Source: Massilia sp. Mn16-1_5 (GTDB lineage Bacteria; Pseudomonadota; Gammaproteobacteria; Burkholderiales; Burkholderiaceae_D). Taken from it: a stretch of 64,000 nucleotides of DNA. The translations under genes and the position numbers were made by a program. Numbering within the stretch: the stretch's first letter is position 1; each line of letters starts with the position of its first letter. The stretch is taken from positions 207,425 to 271,424 of the forward strand of contig NZ_PPXQ01000007.1 in assembly GCF_004798585.1 (NCBI RefSeq). Reading direction: 5' to 3'. Below are positions 52,505-61,024 of the stretch, piece by piece. The notes below the pieces were generated by a model, which was not told where the DNA came from, did no database searches, and saw nothing but the letters and a program-made list of their open reading frames with translations.

Positions 52505-54001
52505 TCAGAACTCCCCATCCAGTCCGTCTTGCACTTGTTCGGCCGCGCGCAACACGGCGCGCGCTTTTGCTTCGGTTTCCTGCCATTCCATCTCGGGGAT
52601 GGAATCGGCGACGATGCCGGCCGCGGCCTGCACGTAGAGGTTGCCGTCCTTGATCACGCCGGTGCGGATCGCGATCGCCACGTCCATCTCGCCGCCAAAG
52701 GAGAGATAACCGCAGGCGCCGCCGTAGATGCCGCGTTTCACGGGCTCGAGTTCGTCGATGATTTCCATCGCCCGCACCTTCGGCGCGCCGGTCAGCGTGC
52801 CGGCCGGGAAGGTCGCGCGCAGCACGTCGAGGTTCGACATGCCTTCCTTCAAAGCGCCTTCGACGTTCGAGACGATGTGCTGCACGTGCGAGTATTTTTC
52901 GATGACCATGCGGTCGGTGACTTTTACCGTGCCGATGTCGGCGATGCGGCCGATGTCGTTGCGCGCCAGGTCGATCAGCATCACGTGCTCGGCGATCTCC
53001 TTCGGATCGGCCAGCAGTTCGGCGGCCAGCTCGGCGTCGCGTTCCGGCGTCGAACCGCGCGGGCGGGTGCCGGCGATCGGGCGCAGCGTGACCTTGCGTT
53101 CGCCCGCGGGCGAGGTCTCGTTGCGGACCAGGATCTCGGGCGAGGCGCCGACGATCTGCATGTCGCCGAAGTTGTAGTAGTACATGTACGGGCTCGGGTT
53201 CAGCGAACGCAGCGAGCGGTACAGGGATAAAGGCGAATCGACGTAGGGCTTGCGGATGCGCTGGCCGATCTGCACCTGCATCAGGTCGCCGGCCATCACG
53301 TATTCGTGGGCCCTGGCGACTGCCTTCAGATAGTCTTCCTTGCTGAAGTCGCGCACGGCTTCGGTCCGTACCGAGGCTGTCGTGACGGGCGCATCGACGC
53401 TCCGGCGCAGCATCACGCGCAGGTCTTTCAGACGCTGGCGGGCTTTGGCAAAGGCTTCCGGCTGCGACGGGTCGGCATACACGATCAGGTAGAGTTTACC
53501 GGACAGGTTGTCGATCACGGCCAGCTCTTCGGTCACCAGCAGCTGGATGTCGGGCAGGCCGAGGGTGTCTTGCGGCGCCTTGCCGGCCAGCTTGCGCTCG
53601 ATGTGGCGCACCGTGTCGTAGCCGAAGTAGCCGGCCAGGCCGCCGCAGAAGCGCGGCATCCCGGGACGCAGCGCGACCTTGAAACGCGATTGGTACGCTT
53701 CGATAAAGTCGAGCGGGTTGCCCTCGTGCGTTTCGACGACGCTGCCGTTGGTGACGATCTCGGTCACGTTGCCGCTGCTGCGCAGCAGGGTTTTCGCCGG
53801 CAGGCCGATGAAGGAGTAGCGTCCAAAACGCTCGCCGCCGACGACCGATTCGAGCAGGAAGGTGTTCTTGCCGGTGTCCTGCGACTGCGCCAGTTTCAGG
53901 TACAGGCTCAGCGGCGTTTCCAGGTCGGCGAAGGCTTCGGCGATCAGTGGAATGCGGTTGTAGCCCTGGTTGGCCAGCGATTTGAATTCGAGTTCGGTCA
54001 T
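52505..54001 (-). CDS. trpE: Anthranilate synthase component I
   Basis: A 498-residue enzyme from ATG 54001 (GGAGAAG upstream). The N-terminal regulatory part carries [20 protein letters not shown], the LLES element for Trp feedback. The catalytic part has [30 protein letters not shown] and [18 protein letters not shown]. It converts chorismate and ammonia into anthranilate. It is preceded by a leader-attenuator, so its expression is Trp-controlled. Confidence 0.96.
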   Translation of the reverse strand: MTELEFKSLANQGYNRIPLIAEAFADLETPLSLYLKLAQSQDTGKNTFLLESVVGGERFGRYSFIGLPAKTLLRSSGNVTEIVTNGSVVETHEGNPLDFIEAYQSRFKVALRPGMPRFCGGLAGYFGYDTVRHIERKLAGKAPQDTLGLPDIQLLVTEELAVIDNLSGKLYLIVYADPSQPEAFAKARQRLKDLRVMLRRSVDAPVTTASVRTEAVRDFSKEDYLKAVARAHEYVMAGDLMQVQIGQRIRKPYVDSPLSLYRSLRSLNPSPYMYYYNFGDMQIVGASPEILVRNETSPAGERKVTLRPIAGTRPRGSTPERDAELAAELLADPKEIAEHVMLIDLARNDIGRIADIGTVKVTDRMVIEKYSHVQHIVSNVEGALKEGMSNLDVLRATFPAGTLTGAPKVRAMEIIDELEPVKRGIYGGACGYLSFGGEMDVAIAIRTGVIKDGNLYVQAAAGIVADSIPEMEWQETEAKARAVLRAAEQVQDGLDGEF

Positions 54002-54053
54002 GTTCTTCTCCGGGCCGCCAGCGTTCAAGGTGGAGGAAGGGCGGCGGTAGTGT

Positions 54054-54086
54054 AAAAAACCTGCCGGGTGCGCGTGCAGCCGGCAG
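54054..54086 (-). terminator. trp attenuator terminator
   Basis: On the minus strand CTGCCGG (54080-54086) and CCGGCAG (54061-54067) form a stem that can be extended in the loop, followed by GTTTTTT. It lies between the leader peptide stop and trpE. TGCCGGC in its left arm can also pair with GCTGGCA (54116-54122) in the leader, an alternative, antiterminator-like pairing. Confidence 0.8.
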
Positions 54087-54099
54087 CAATCAAGACGGG

Positions 54100-54186
54100 T
54101 TAGTTAGCCCAGGATTGCCAGCGTCGCCAGACCCAGGCCTCAGGGGCGCCGGTCTGGTTGACGGTGTGTTTTTTAGTGAAGAACAT
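54100..54186 (-). CDS. trpL: trp leader peptide with four Trp codons
   Basis: A 28-residue open frame from ATG 54186 to TAA 54100. It starts [10 protein letters not shown] and ends [13 protein letters not shown], with Trp at residues 18, 20, 23 and 26. It lies 12 bases downstream of the gph stop and is followed by the attenuator hairpin before trpE. Trp starvation would stall the ribosome in the W cluster and prevent termination. No strong Shine-Dalgarno sequence is seen. The peptide has no other function. Confidence 0.88.
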   Translation of the reverse strand: MFFTKKHTVNQTGAPEAWVWRRWQSWAN

Positions 54187-54197
54187 GTATAGATGAG

Positions 54198-54896
54198 TTA
54201 GTTTTCGGTGCTGTTGTGCGCACGAATCAGCTCGGCGGCATCGAGTAGCGAATTAACTATACCATCGGAATCGATGCTTTGCACAGGCCTTCCGTGGTTA
54301 TAACCATATGGCACTGTGAGCACATAGCAACGCGCGGCGCGCGCCGCTTCGGCGTCGTTCGAGGAGTCGCCGATTGCCACGACCGAGGGCGGCGCCAGGT
54401 CGAAGTCGCTGCAGACCTGCAGCAGGGGCATGGGATCGGGTTTCTTTTTGGGGAAGGAATCGCCGCCGTAGACCAGCTCGAAAAAGGGCGATAAACCCTT
54501 CTGCGCCAGCAGCGGCGTGGCGAAGGCGATCGGCTTGTTGGTCACGCAGGCCAGGCGCAGGCCCATGTCGCGCATGGCCTGCAAGCCTTCGATCACGCCC
54601 CCGTACAGCACACTGCGTTGGCCGTTGATGGCGAGGTAATGGCGCTGGTAGGCGGCCATCGCCTCCTCAAAACAGGCGTCGATGCGCGCTGCCTCGTAGT
54701 CGAGCGCGAGCACGTCGCGGATCAGTTTTTCGGAGCCCTTGCCGACCATGGGCTTGATGACATCCTGCCCGATCGGCGCGAGCTTGAAGTCGGCGCGCAT
54801 GCCGTTCAGGGCCAGTTCAAAGTCGGGCACGGTGTCGAGCATCGTGCCGTCGAGATCGATGATGGCGGCCCTGATGGCCGCTGCGCCCGGGCGCAT
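54198..54896 (-). CDS. gph: Phosphoglycolate phosphatase
   Basis: A 232-residue HAD-family hydrolase. Motif I is IDLDGTMLDTVPDF, motif III PKKKPDP and motif IV IGDSSNDAEAARAA. It clears 2-phosphoglycolate and often precedes trpE in betaproteobacteria. The ATG overlaps the rpe stop (TAATG). The trp leader begins 12 bases after its stop. Confidence 0.93.
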   Translation of the reverse strand: MRPGAAAIRAAIIDLDGTMLDTVPDFELALNGMRADFKLAPIGQDVIKPMVGKGSEKLIRDVLALDYEAARIDACFEEAMAAYQRHYLAINGQRSVLYGGVIEGLQAMRDMGLRLACVTNKPIAFATPLLAQKGLSPFFELVYGGDSFPKKKPDPMPLLQVCSDFDLAPPSVVAIGDSSNDAEAARAARCYVLTVPYGYNHGRPVQSIDSDGIVNSLLDAAELIRAHNSTEN

Positions 54897-55567
54897 TATT
54901 TGCCGACCGTTGCCAGCTCGGCGCGCATGGCGTCGATCACGGCCTTGTAGTCGGGCTTGCCGAAGATGGCCGAGCCGGCGACAAAAGTGTCGGCACCTGC
55001 GGCCGCTGCGGCGGCGATGTTCTCGGCCTTGATGCCGCCATCGACCTCGAGCATGATGTCGCGGCCCGATTCGTCGATCATGCGGCGCGCGATCGCGATC
55101 TTCTTGAGTGCCTCGGGTATGAAGGACTGGCCGCCGAAGCCCGGGTTGACCGACATAATCAGGATCATGTCGATCTTGTCCATCACGTGCTCGAGATAGT
55201 GCATCGGCGTGGCCGGGTTGAACACCAGGCCGGCCTTGCAGCCGTGGTCGCGGATCAGCTGCAGGGTACGGTCGATGTGCTCGGACGCTTCCGGGTGGAA
55301 GGTGATGATGTTGGCGCCTGCCTTGGCGAAGTCGGGAATGATGCGGTCGACCGGCTTCACCATCAGGTGGACGTCGATCGGCACCTGCACGTGCGGGCGG
55401 ATCGCCTGGCAGACCAGCGGGCCGATGGTGAGATTCGGCACGTAATGGTTGTCCATCACGTCGAAGTGGATAATGTCGGCGCCTGCCTCGACGACGTTGC
55501 GGACTTCCTCGCCCAGGCGGGCGAAATCGGCGGACAGGATGCTGGGAGCGATGCGGTAGGTGGTCAT
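54896..55567 (-). CDS. rpe: Ribulose-phosphate 3-epimerase
   Basis: A 223-residue TIM-barrel epimerase. [47 protein letters not shown] and [12 protein letters not shown] are the family blocks with the metal-binding residues. It interconverts ribulose- and xylulose-5-phosphate in the pentose phosphate pathway. It is first in the minus-strand rpe-gph-trp unit and divergent from apaG. Confidence 0.95.
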   Translation of the reverse strand: MTTYRIAPSILSADFARLGEEVRNVVEAGADIIHFDVMDNHYVPNLTIGPLVCQAIRPHVQVPIDVHLMVKPVDRIIPDFAKAGANIITFHPEASEHIDRTLQLIRDHGCKAGLVFNPATPMHYLEHVMDKIDMILIMSVNPGFGGQSFIPEALKKIAIARRMIDESGRDIMLEVDGGIKAENIAAAAAAGADTFVAGSAIFGKPDYKAVIDAMRAELATVGK

Positions 55568-55716
55568 AAGTAAGGTGGCGCTGCGGACGTTGCGGTTGGG
55601 TTGAAGCCGCTATTTTACGCCGAGCCGGGATGGAGGCGCGCAGCCTCGATTTGCGGGGCGGAGTATCATGAGCCTTTGCGCACCTGCGTCTCCACCAATA
55701 AGAAAGAGGGAAGCCG

Positions 55717-56091
55717 ATGGCTGCCTACGAGTTCACCGTCAACGTCCGCACCAAATACCTGGCCGAGCAAAGCAAGCCGGAGCAGGACGAATATCTGTTT
55801 TCCTATACGATCACGATCCGCAATACCGGCGACGTGCCGGCCCAGCTGATTTCACGGCACTGGGTAATTACCGACGCCAATAACCGGGTGCAGGAAGTGT
55901 CGGGCCTGGGCGTGGTCGGGCACCAGCCTCTGCTCAAACCCGGCGAGGAGTTCGAATACTCGAGCGGTACGCCGCTGGCCACGCCCCAGGGCACGATGCG
56001 CGGGGAATACTTCTGCGTGGCCGAGGACGGTCATCGTTTCGAAGCCTTGATTCCGGAATTCGTCCTTTCGCTGCCGCGCATGCTGCACTGA
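55717..56091 (+). CDS. apaG: ApaG protein
   Basis: A 124-residue beta-sandwich protein. YTITIRNTGDVPAQLISRHWVITDAN, VVGHQPLLKPGEEFEYSSGTPL and GTMRGEYFCVAEDG are the ApaG blocks. The family is linked to Co2+/Mg2+ homeostasis; it is next to mltA-type genes in this group. Its stop abuts the small membrane protein gene on the other strand. Confidence 0.94.
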   Translation: MAAYEFTVNVRTKYLAEQSKPEQDEYLFSYTITIRNTGDVPAQLISRHWVITDANNRVQEVSGLGVVGHQPLLKPGEEFEYSSGTPLATPQGTMRGEYFCVAEDGHRFEALIPEFVLSLPRMLH

Positions 56092-56238
56092 TCATTCCTG
56101 GCGCGGTTCGCTCCCTGGCTCGCGCTCTTCGCGCAGCGGCCGCTTGCGGGTTTCGGGCCTGCCATGGAACATCGTCCACCAGACGATAAACACGAGCAGG
56201 AAGAGCGCCACGCCCGCTTCCAACATCAAGATCCACAT
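56092..56238 (-). CDS. 48-residue single-span membrane protein
   Basis: From ATG 56238 to TGA 56092. Residues 2-24 form one hydrophobic span (WILMLEAGVALFLLVFIVWW), followed by a highly charged cytoplasmic tail (HGRPETRKRPLREERE). It lies convergently after apaG and is divergent from mltA, whose ATG is 11 bases away. It is too regular to be accidental in this GC-rich DNA, but its function is unknown. Confidence 0.7.
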   Translation of the reverse strand: MWILMLEAGVALFLLVFIVWWTMFHGRPETRKRPLREEREPGSEPRQE

Positions 56239-56249
56239 AGACTGTCCTT

Positions 56250-57476
56250 ATGCAAACGATACGTCGCAGTGTACCTACTTCGCTTGCCCTCGTCGCCCTT
56301 CTTTTGGCCGCCTGCGGCACGCCGCCGCCCGCACCCGTGAAGCCGGCGCCGGTGCCGCCGCCGGCGAAACAGCCCGACATCGTGATGCCGCCGCCGGTCG
56401 GCCCGGTCGCGATTCCGGCGCCCACGCCTGTGCCGCCGCCCGTGCCGCCGATGACGCCGGTCTCCTTCGAGTCGCTGCCCGGCTGGCAGCAGGACGACCT
56501 GCGCCAGGCCTGGCCGGCCTGGCTGGCTTCCTGCCGTGCGCTGGCGAAAAAGCCGCAGTGGAGCGCCCCGTGCTCGGCTTCTGCCACGGTCGATGCCGGC
56601 GACAGCGCCGCCATTCGCCGCTATTTCGAAACGTATTTCGTTCCGAACCAGATGCGCACGCCGGACGGCGCCGACACGGGCCTGATCACCGGCTATTACG
56701 AGCCGATGCTGCGCGGATCGCGCAAGCGCGGCGGCGCCTTCCAGACGCCGCTGTACCGGGTGCCGGACGACCTGATCACGGTCGACCTGGCCTCCGCGTA
56801 CCCGAGCTTGAAAAACATGCGCCTGCGCGGACGCCTGGTCGGCAAGACCGTGGTTCCCTACAGCACCCGCGCCGAGATCGAACGCGCGCCTCTCAATGGA
56901 AAAGAGCTGCTCTGGGTCGACGATCCGGTCGAGGCCTTCTTCCTCGAAGTGCAGGGTTCGGGCCGGGTACAAATCGCCGAAACGGGCGAAACCGTGCGCA
57001 TCGCCTTCGCCGACCAGAACGGCCATCCGTATAAGGTGATCGGGCGCTGGCTGGTGGAGCAGGGAGAGTTGCCGGCCAACGGCGTCTCGGCACAGAGCAT
57101 CAAGGCCTGGATCGCGGCCAACCCGGCGCGGCGCCAGGAACTCTTGAACGTGAATCCGAGCTATATCTTCTTCCGCGAAGAGCGTTTACCGGATCCGGGC
57201 GTGGGTCCGAAAGGAGCGCTGGGTGTGCCCTTGAGCCCGGAGCGTTCGGTGGCGGTCGACCCGTCTATCGTGCCGCTCGGGGCGCCGCTGTTCCTGTCGA
57301 CCACGCATCCGGCCGACGGGGCGGCGATCCAGCGCCTGATGATGGCGCAGGATACGGGCGGGGCGATCCGCGGACCGGTGCGGGCCGATTTCTTCTTCGG
57401 TTTCGGCGGGAATGCGGCCGAGTATGCGGGGCGCATGAAGCAGCAGGGATTGGTGTGGGTATTCTTGCCTAAATAA
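56250..57476 (+). CDS. mltA: Membrane-bound lytic murein transglycosylase A
   Basis: A 408-residue lipoprotein with a lipobox (ALLLAACGTPP) and a proline-rich linker to ~75. MltA domain blocks: LITGYYEPMLRGS, EAFFLEVQGSGRV; 3D domain AQDTGGAIRGPVRADFFFGFG with the catalytic Asp. It cleaves peptidoglycan to 1,6-anhydro sugars at the outer membrane. No operon partner; the next gene begins 115 bases later. Confidence 0.94.
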   Translation: MQTIRRSVPTSLALVALLLAACGTPPPAPVKPAPVPPPAKQPDIVMPPPVGPVAIPAPTPVPPPVPPMTPVSFESLPGWQQDDLRQAWPAWLASCRALAKKPQWSAPCSASATVDAGDSAAIRRYFETYFVPNQMRTPDGADTGLITGYYEPMLRGSRKRGGAFQTPLYRVPDDLITVDLASAYPSLKNMRLRGRLVGKTVVPYSTRAEIERAPLNGKELLWVDDPVEAFFLEVQGSGRVQIAETGETVRIAFADQNGHPYKVIGRWLVEQGELPANGVSAQSIKAWIAANPARRQELLNVNPSYIFFREERLPDPGVGPKGALGVPLSPERSVAVDPSIVPLGAPLFLSTTHPADGAAIQRLMMAQDTGGAIRGPVRADFFFGFGGNAAEYAGRMKQQGLVWVFLPK

Positions 57477-57590
57477 GCGACAGGCATTGCGGGCCTGTTC
57501 GATTTGAGCTAGGGTGATGGTGTTTCTGGTGTGCAACTACTGATGTGCACAACCTTGACCGCCGTCCCTGGCTCGATGATTGGATAGACC

Positions 57591-58043
57591 ATGCGCCCAC
57601 GTTCACTGCTTGTCCTTACCGTCGCCGCGGCGATTGCTACGCCGGTCTCAGCCGGTGACGGCCATTTGACGTCGACCGACGCCAGTTTGATCAGTGCGCT
57701 CGTCGTCGTCGCCGCGCCTTTTTCGCTGGCATCTGCGGCCGGCGAGGTGCTGTCCCAGGCTTCGTCCACCGAAAAGCTCGAACGCAACAAGCAGTGGCGG
57801 GTGGCGGCTGTGCGTCCCCAGGGCGACAAGACCGCGCTCGAGCTGCGCAGCGAAGACAAGACCCTGAAGCTCGAGACCATCGTGGCGACTACCACCGCAC
57901 GCGCACAGAAGCTGCAGGTAGAGGACGAGATCGGTCTCGAGACGATCGGCAAGAGCGGCTATACCTTGAAGAAGGCCGGCACGACGATCGGCGTGCTGGT
58001 CCGTCCGGAAAGCGGCCTGGTGCACTCGAAGGCGCGCGCCTGA
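57591..58043 (+). CDS. Exported protein of unknown function
   Basis: A 150-residue protein. A signal peptide (LLVLTVAAAIATPVSA) is followed by a short hydrophobic region (LISALVVVAAPFSLASAAG) and a beta-rich C-terminal half (LELRSEDKTLKLETIVA, GLETIGKSGYTLKKAG). No family known to me. It is two bases from the DUF2145 gene, so the two are one unit. Confidence 0.75.
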   Translation: MRPRSLLVLTVAAAIATPVSAGDGHLTSTDASLISALVVVAAPFSLASAAGEVLSQASSTEKLERNKQWRVAAVRPQGDKTALELRSEDKTLKLETIVATTTARAQKLQVEDEIGLETIGKSGYTLKKAGTTIGVLVRPESGLVHSKARA

Positions 58044-58045
58044 TC

Positions 58046-58870
58046 ATGCGCCGAGTCCTGCGCCGTGCCGCGCTGGCGGCCCTCTTCGTCGCCGCAAGCG
58101 GCGGCGCGGCCGCGGGCACGCCCTGCGAGGGACGGGAAGCATCGCCGGAAACGGGCCGCATGAGCGTCGAGATGGCCGATGCTACCCGCACCGCGCTCGA
58201 CAGGATGGACGATGAGGTCGTGCTCATCGCCCGCGCCGGCCAGGACCTCTCCAGATACCAGCTGACGTATTCGCACATGGCCTTCGCGGTGCGGGAACAT
58301 CCGGCCGGCGCCTGGTCGGTCGTCCACAAGCTCAATGCCTGCGGCACCGCCACCTCGGCGCTGTACGACGAGGGGCTGGTGAACTTCTTCTCGGATTCGC
58401 CCTTCCGCTACCAGGCGGGCATCTGGCGCCTGGCGCCCGAGGCGCAGGCGCGCCTGAAGAAGGCGCTGCTCGGCAAGAAGGCGAAGGATTACCTGGAGCC
58501 GCACTACAGCCTGGTGGCCTATCCGTTCAGCCAGCGCTACCAGAATTCGAACGGCTGGGTGCTCGAGATGCTGGCCTTTGCCGTGGCGCCCGAGGACGAA
58601 GCGAATACCCGCGTCACGGCGCAAGCCTGGTTGAAGTCGCATGGCTATGTACCGACCCAGTTCGAACTCGGGACCCTGACCCGGCTCGGCGCGCGCGTCA
58701 GCAAGGCCAACATCGCCTTCGACGACCACCCGCCCGAGCTGCGCTGGAGCGGCAAGATCCAGACCGTCACCGTCGATTCCATCGTCACCTGGCTGCGCAC
58801 GCTGCCCAACGGCTGCCAGTCCATGGGTTGTCCGGAAACGCAGGTAGCACTGCCCGGCGCGGCAAGATAA
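58046..58870 (+). CDS. DUF2145 family exported protein
   Basis: A 274-residue protein from ATG 58046. A signal peptide (ALAALFVAASGGAAAG) is followed by the family blocks LIARAGQDLSRYQLTYSHMAF, VVHKLNACGTATSALYDEGL, PHYSLVAYPFSQRYQNSNGW and ALAPEDEANTR-like text. The ARAGQDLSRYxxxYSH and NACG features recall a NlpC/P60-like or papain-like fold, with Cys in NACGTATS and His in YSH; this is inference. Function unknown; with the preceding gene it forms a two-gene unit. Confidence 0.85.
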   Translation: MRRVLRRAALAALFVAASGGAAAGTPCEGREASPETGRMSVEMADATRTALDRMDDEVVLIARAGQDLSRYQLTYSHMAFAVREHPAGAWSVVHKLNACGTATSALYDEGLVNFFSDSPFRYQAGIWRLAPEAQARLKKALLGKKAKDYLEPHYSLVAYPFSQRYQNSNGWVLEMLAFAVAPEDEANTRVTAQAWLKSHGYVPTQFELGTLTRLGARVSKANIAFDDHPPELRWSGKIQTVTVDSIVTWLRTLPNGCQSMGCPETQVALPGAAR

Positions 58871-58873
58871 GAC

Positions 58874-60091
58874 TCAGTCGTTCACATGGCGCAGCCGGGT
58901 CCCCGCCACCGCGGCGATGGCAAGTAGCAGCGCGCCGCCCGCGACGCAGGCGAGTCCCGTGCGCACGCTGAAACGCTCGGCCAATGCGCCGGCCGCCAGG
59001 GCGCCGAGCGGGGCGCTGGCCACCGTCAGCGAACGCATCGTCGCCACCATCCGGCCGAGTACCGCGTCCGGCGTCACGCGCTGGCGCAGCGCGATGTAGG
59101 GCACGAAGAACAGGGTGGCGCCGCAGTCGAGCAGGAACACCACGCTGCCGTAGGCGACGGCGGTCAATGCCGTGCTGCCCAGCAGGGCGGCGGGAATCGC
59201 CGGCATCAGCGCGAAGCCGCAGACGCAGGTGCACAGGCCGACCAGGATCGCGCGTCCGGTGCCGAAGCGCTTCGACAGCGGTTTTACGAGGATCGAGCCG
59301 GCCAGGATGCCGGCGCCGCCCAGCATCTGCGCCGTCCCCATCACGCCGGGCGCCATGCCCAGCGCGCGGGTGGCGAACAGGACGTGCAGGGCCAGGTAGC
59401 CATAGAACAGGAAATGCCAGGCGCCCGAGGTCCAGGCCAGGGTGCGCAGCACCGGATGCTGCCAGACGAAGGCCAGGCCGTCGCGGATGTCGTGCAGGGG
59501 ATGGGTGGTCGCGGGCGCCGGCTGCGGTTCGCGTGCGCGGATGCGGCGCAGATTCGCCAGCGAGACGATGAAGGCGCCGACATTGCAGAGGATGGCAAAG
59601 GGCGCGCCCAGCAGCTGCACCAGGGCGCCGGCCATGCCGGGTCCGATCAGGCGCGCGGCCGATTCGGTGCCGGCCAGCTTGGCGTGGGCGTCGACCAGGC
59701 GCTCGCGTCCGACGACGAAGGTCAGAAATACCTGCTCGGCGCTGCCGCCGACGGTGAGGCCGGTGCCGAGCACGAAGCCGACCGCATACAGCCAGTAAAT
59801 GGTCAACAGGTCGAGCCACCAGGCCAGCGGCACGCTTGCCAGCGCGGTGGCGACCATCACGTCGCTGCACATCATGATCGGCAGGCGCCGGCTGCGGTCG
59901 AGCAGCACGCCGGAGGGCAGTCCGAACAGGAGGAAGGGCAGGGATTCGAGCGCCGCCAGGGTGCCCATCTGGCTCGGCGTCGCGTGCATCAGCAGTACCG
60001 CGCAGATGGGCAAGGCCAGCAAGGTGATCTGGGAGCCGAACTGGGTCAGCGCGCTGCTCAGCCAGAGGCGGCGGAAGTCGGCGCTGCGCAA
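58874..60091 (-). CDS. MFS transporter, EntS-like
   Basis: A 405-residue inner-membrane protein with about 12 spans. FRRLWLSSALTQFGSQITLLALP is TM1, and PFLLFGLPSGVLLDRSRRLPIMM the motif-A loop. It resembles enterobactin-exporter-like MFS proteins. The TTG at 60091 is used as start because the open frame upstream, to a stop near 60160, contains no ATG or GTG. Its real start might use a rare codon upstream. It is divergent from the enoyl-CoA hydratase gene. Confidence 0.87.
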   Translation of the reverse strand: MRSADFRRLWLSSALTQFGSQITLLALPICAVLLMHATPSQMGTLAALESLPFLLFGLPSGVLLDRSRRLPIMMCSDVMVATALASVPLAWWLDLLTIYWLYAVGFVLGTGLTVGGSAEQVFLTFVVGRERLVDAHAKLAGTESAARLIGPGMAGALVQLLGAPFAILCNVGAFIVSLANLRRIRAREPQPAPATTHPLHDIRDGLAFVWQHPVLRTLAWTSGAWHFLFYGYLALHVLFATRALGMAPGVMGTAQMLGGAGILAGSILVKPLSKRFGTGRAILVGLCTCVCGFALMPAIPAALLGSTALTAVAYGSVVFLLDCGATLFFVPYIALRQRVTPDAVLGRMVATMRSLTVASAPLGALAAGALAERFSVRTGLACVAGGALLLAIAAVAGTRLRHVND

Positions 60092-60244
60092 CAGGCCGTC
60101 GGTGGCCAGGCGGTTCAGGGTCGTGCGTAGCGTGCTGATGATCTGCTCGTTATGGCTTGCTTAAATCGCAATGATAACCGCCTTTCCCGGCCGTGGAGGC
60201 GCTACAATCGCGGCACTGATCAATCCCTTATATAGAGGTGTCCC

Positions 60245-61021
60245 ATGGAATACGCTGACCTGCTGATCGAAAACCACGGCAAGGTGGCCGTCATCCGCCT
60301 GAACCGCCCGAAGGCGATGAATGCGCTGAACGACAACATGATGAACGAGCTGGGCGACGCCCTGTACAAGTTCGACGCGGATCCGGGCGTCAACGTCATC
60401 ATCCTGACCGGCAGCGAAAAGGTTTTCGCGGCAGGCGCCGACATTGCCGCCATGGCGAACTACACCTATGCGGACACCTACCAGGGCAATTACATCGGCC
60501 GCAACTGGGAGCACATCCTGAACGTGCGCAAACCCGTGATCGGCGTCGTCGCCGGCTATGCGCTGGGCGGCGGCTGCGAACTGGCGATGATGTGCGACTT
60601 CCTGATCGCCGCCGACAGCGCCAAATTCGGCCAGCCGGAAATCAAGGTCGGCGTGACCCCGGGCGCCGGCGGCACCCAGCGCCTGCCGCGCACGATCGGC
60701 AAGTCGAAAGCCATGGACATGCTGCTGACCTCGCGCATGATCGACGCGGCCGAGGCGGAGCGTACCGGCCTGGTGTCGCGCGTCTTCCCGGCGGAATCGC
60801 TGATGGAAGAAGCGTTGAAGGTGGCGAACACGATCGCCGACATGCCGGTATCGGTGGCGATGGCGGTCAAGGATTCGGTCAACCGCGCCTTCGAGACCAC
60901 GCTGACCGAAGGCGTGCGCTACGAGCGCCGCTTCTTCCACGCGGGCTTCGGTACCCCGGCGCAGAAGGAGGGGATGTCCGCCTTCCTCGAGAAGCGCAAG
61001 CCGAATTTCGAGGGGATGTAA
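60245..61021 (+). CDS. Enoyl-CoA hydratase
   Basis: A 258-residue crotonase. The oxyanion and catalytic blocks are FAAGADIAAMANYTY, ALGGGCELAMMCDF (first catalytic Glu) and FGQPEIKVGVTPGAGGTQRLPR (second Glu). It hydrates trans-2-enoyl-CoA in fatty-acid or aromatic-acid oxidation. GAGG lies before the ATG. It precedes the PLD-type gene by three bases. Confidence 0.94.
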   Translation: MEYADLLIENHGKVAVIRLNRPKAMNALNDNMMNELGDALYKFDADPGVNVIILTGSEKVFAAGADIAAMANYTYADTYQGNYIGRNWEHILNVRKPVIGVVAGYALGGGCELAMMCDFLIAADSAKFGQPEIKVGVTPGAGGTQRLPRTIGKSKAMDMLLTSRMIDAAEAERTGLVSRVFPAESLMEEALKVANTIADMPVSVAMAVKDSVNRAFETTLTEGVRYERRFFHAGFGTPAQKEGMSAFLEKRKPNFEGM

Positions 61022-61024
61022 GCG

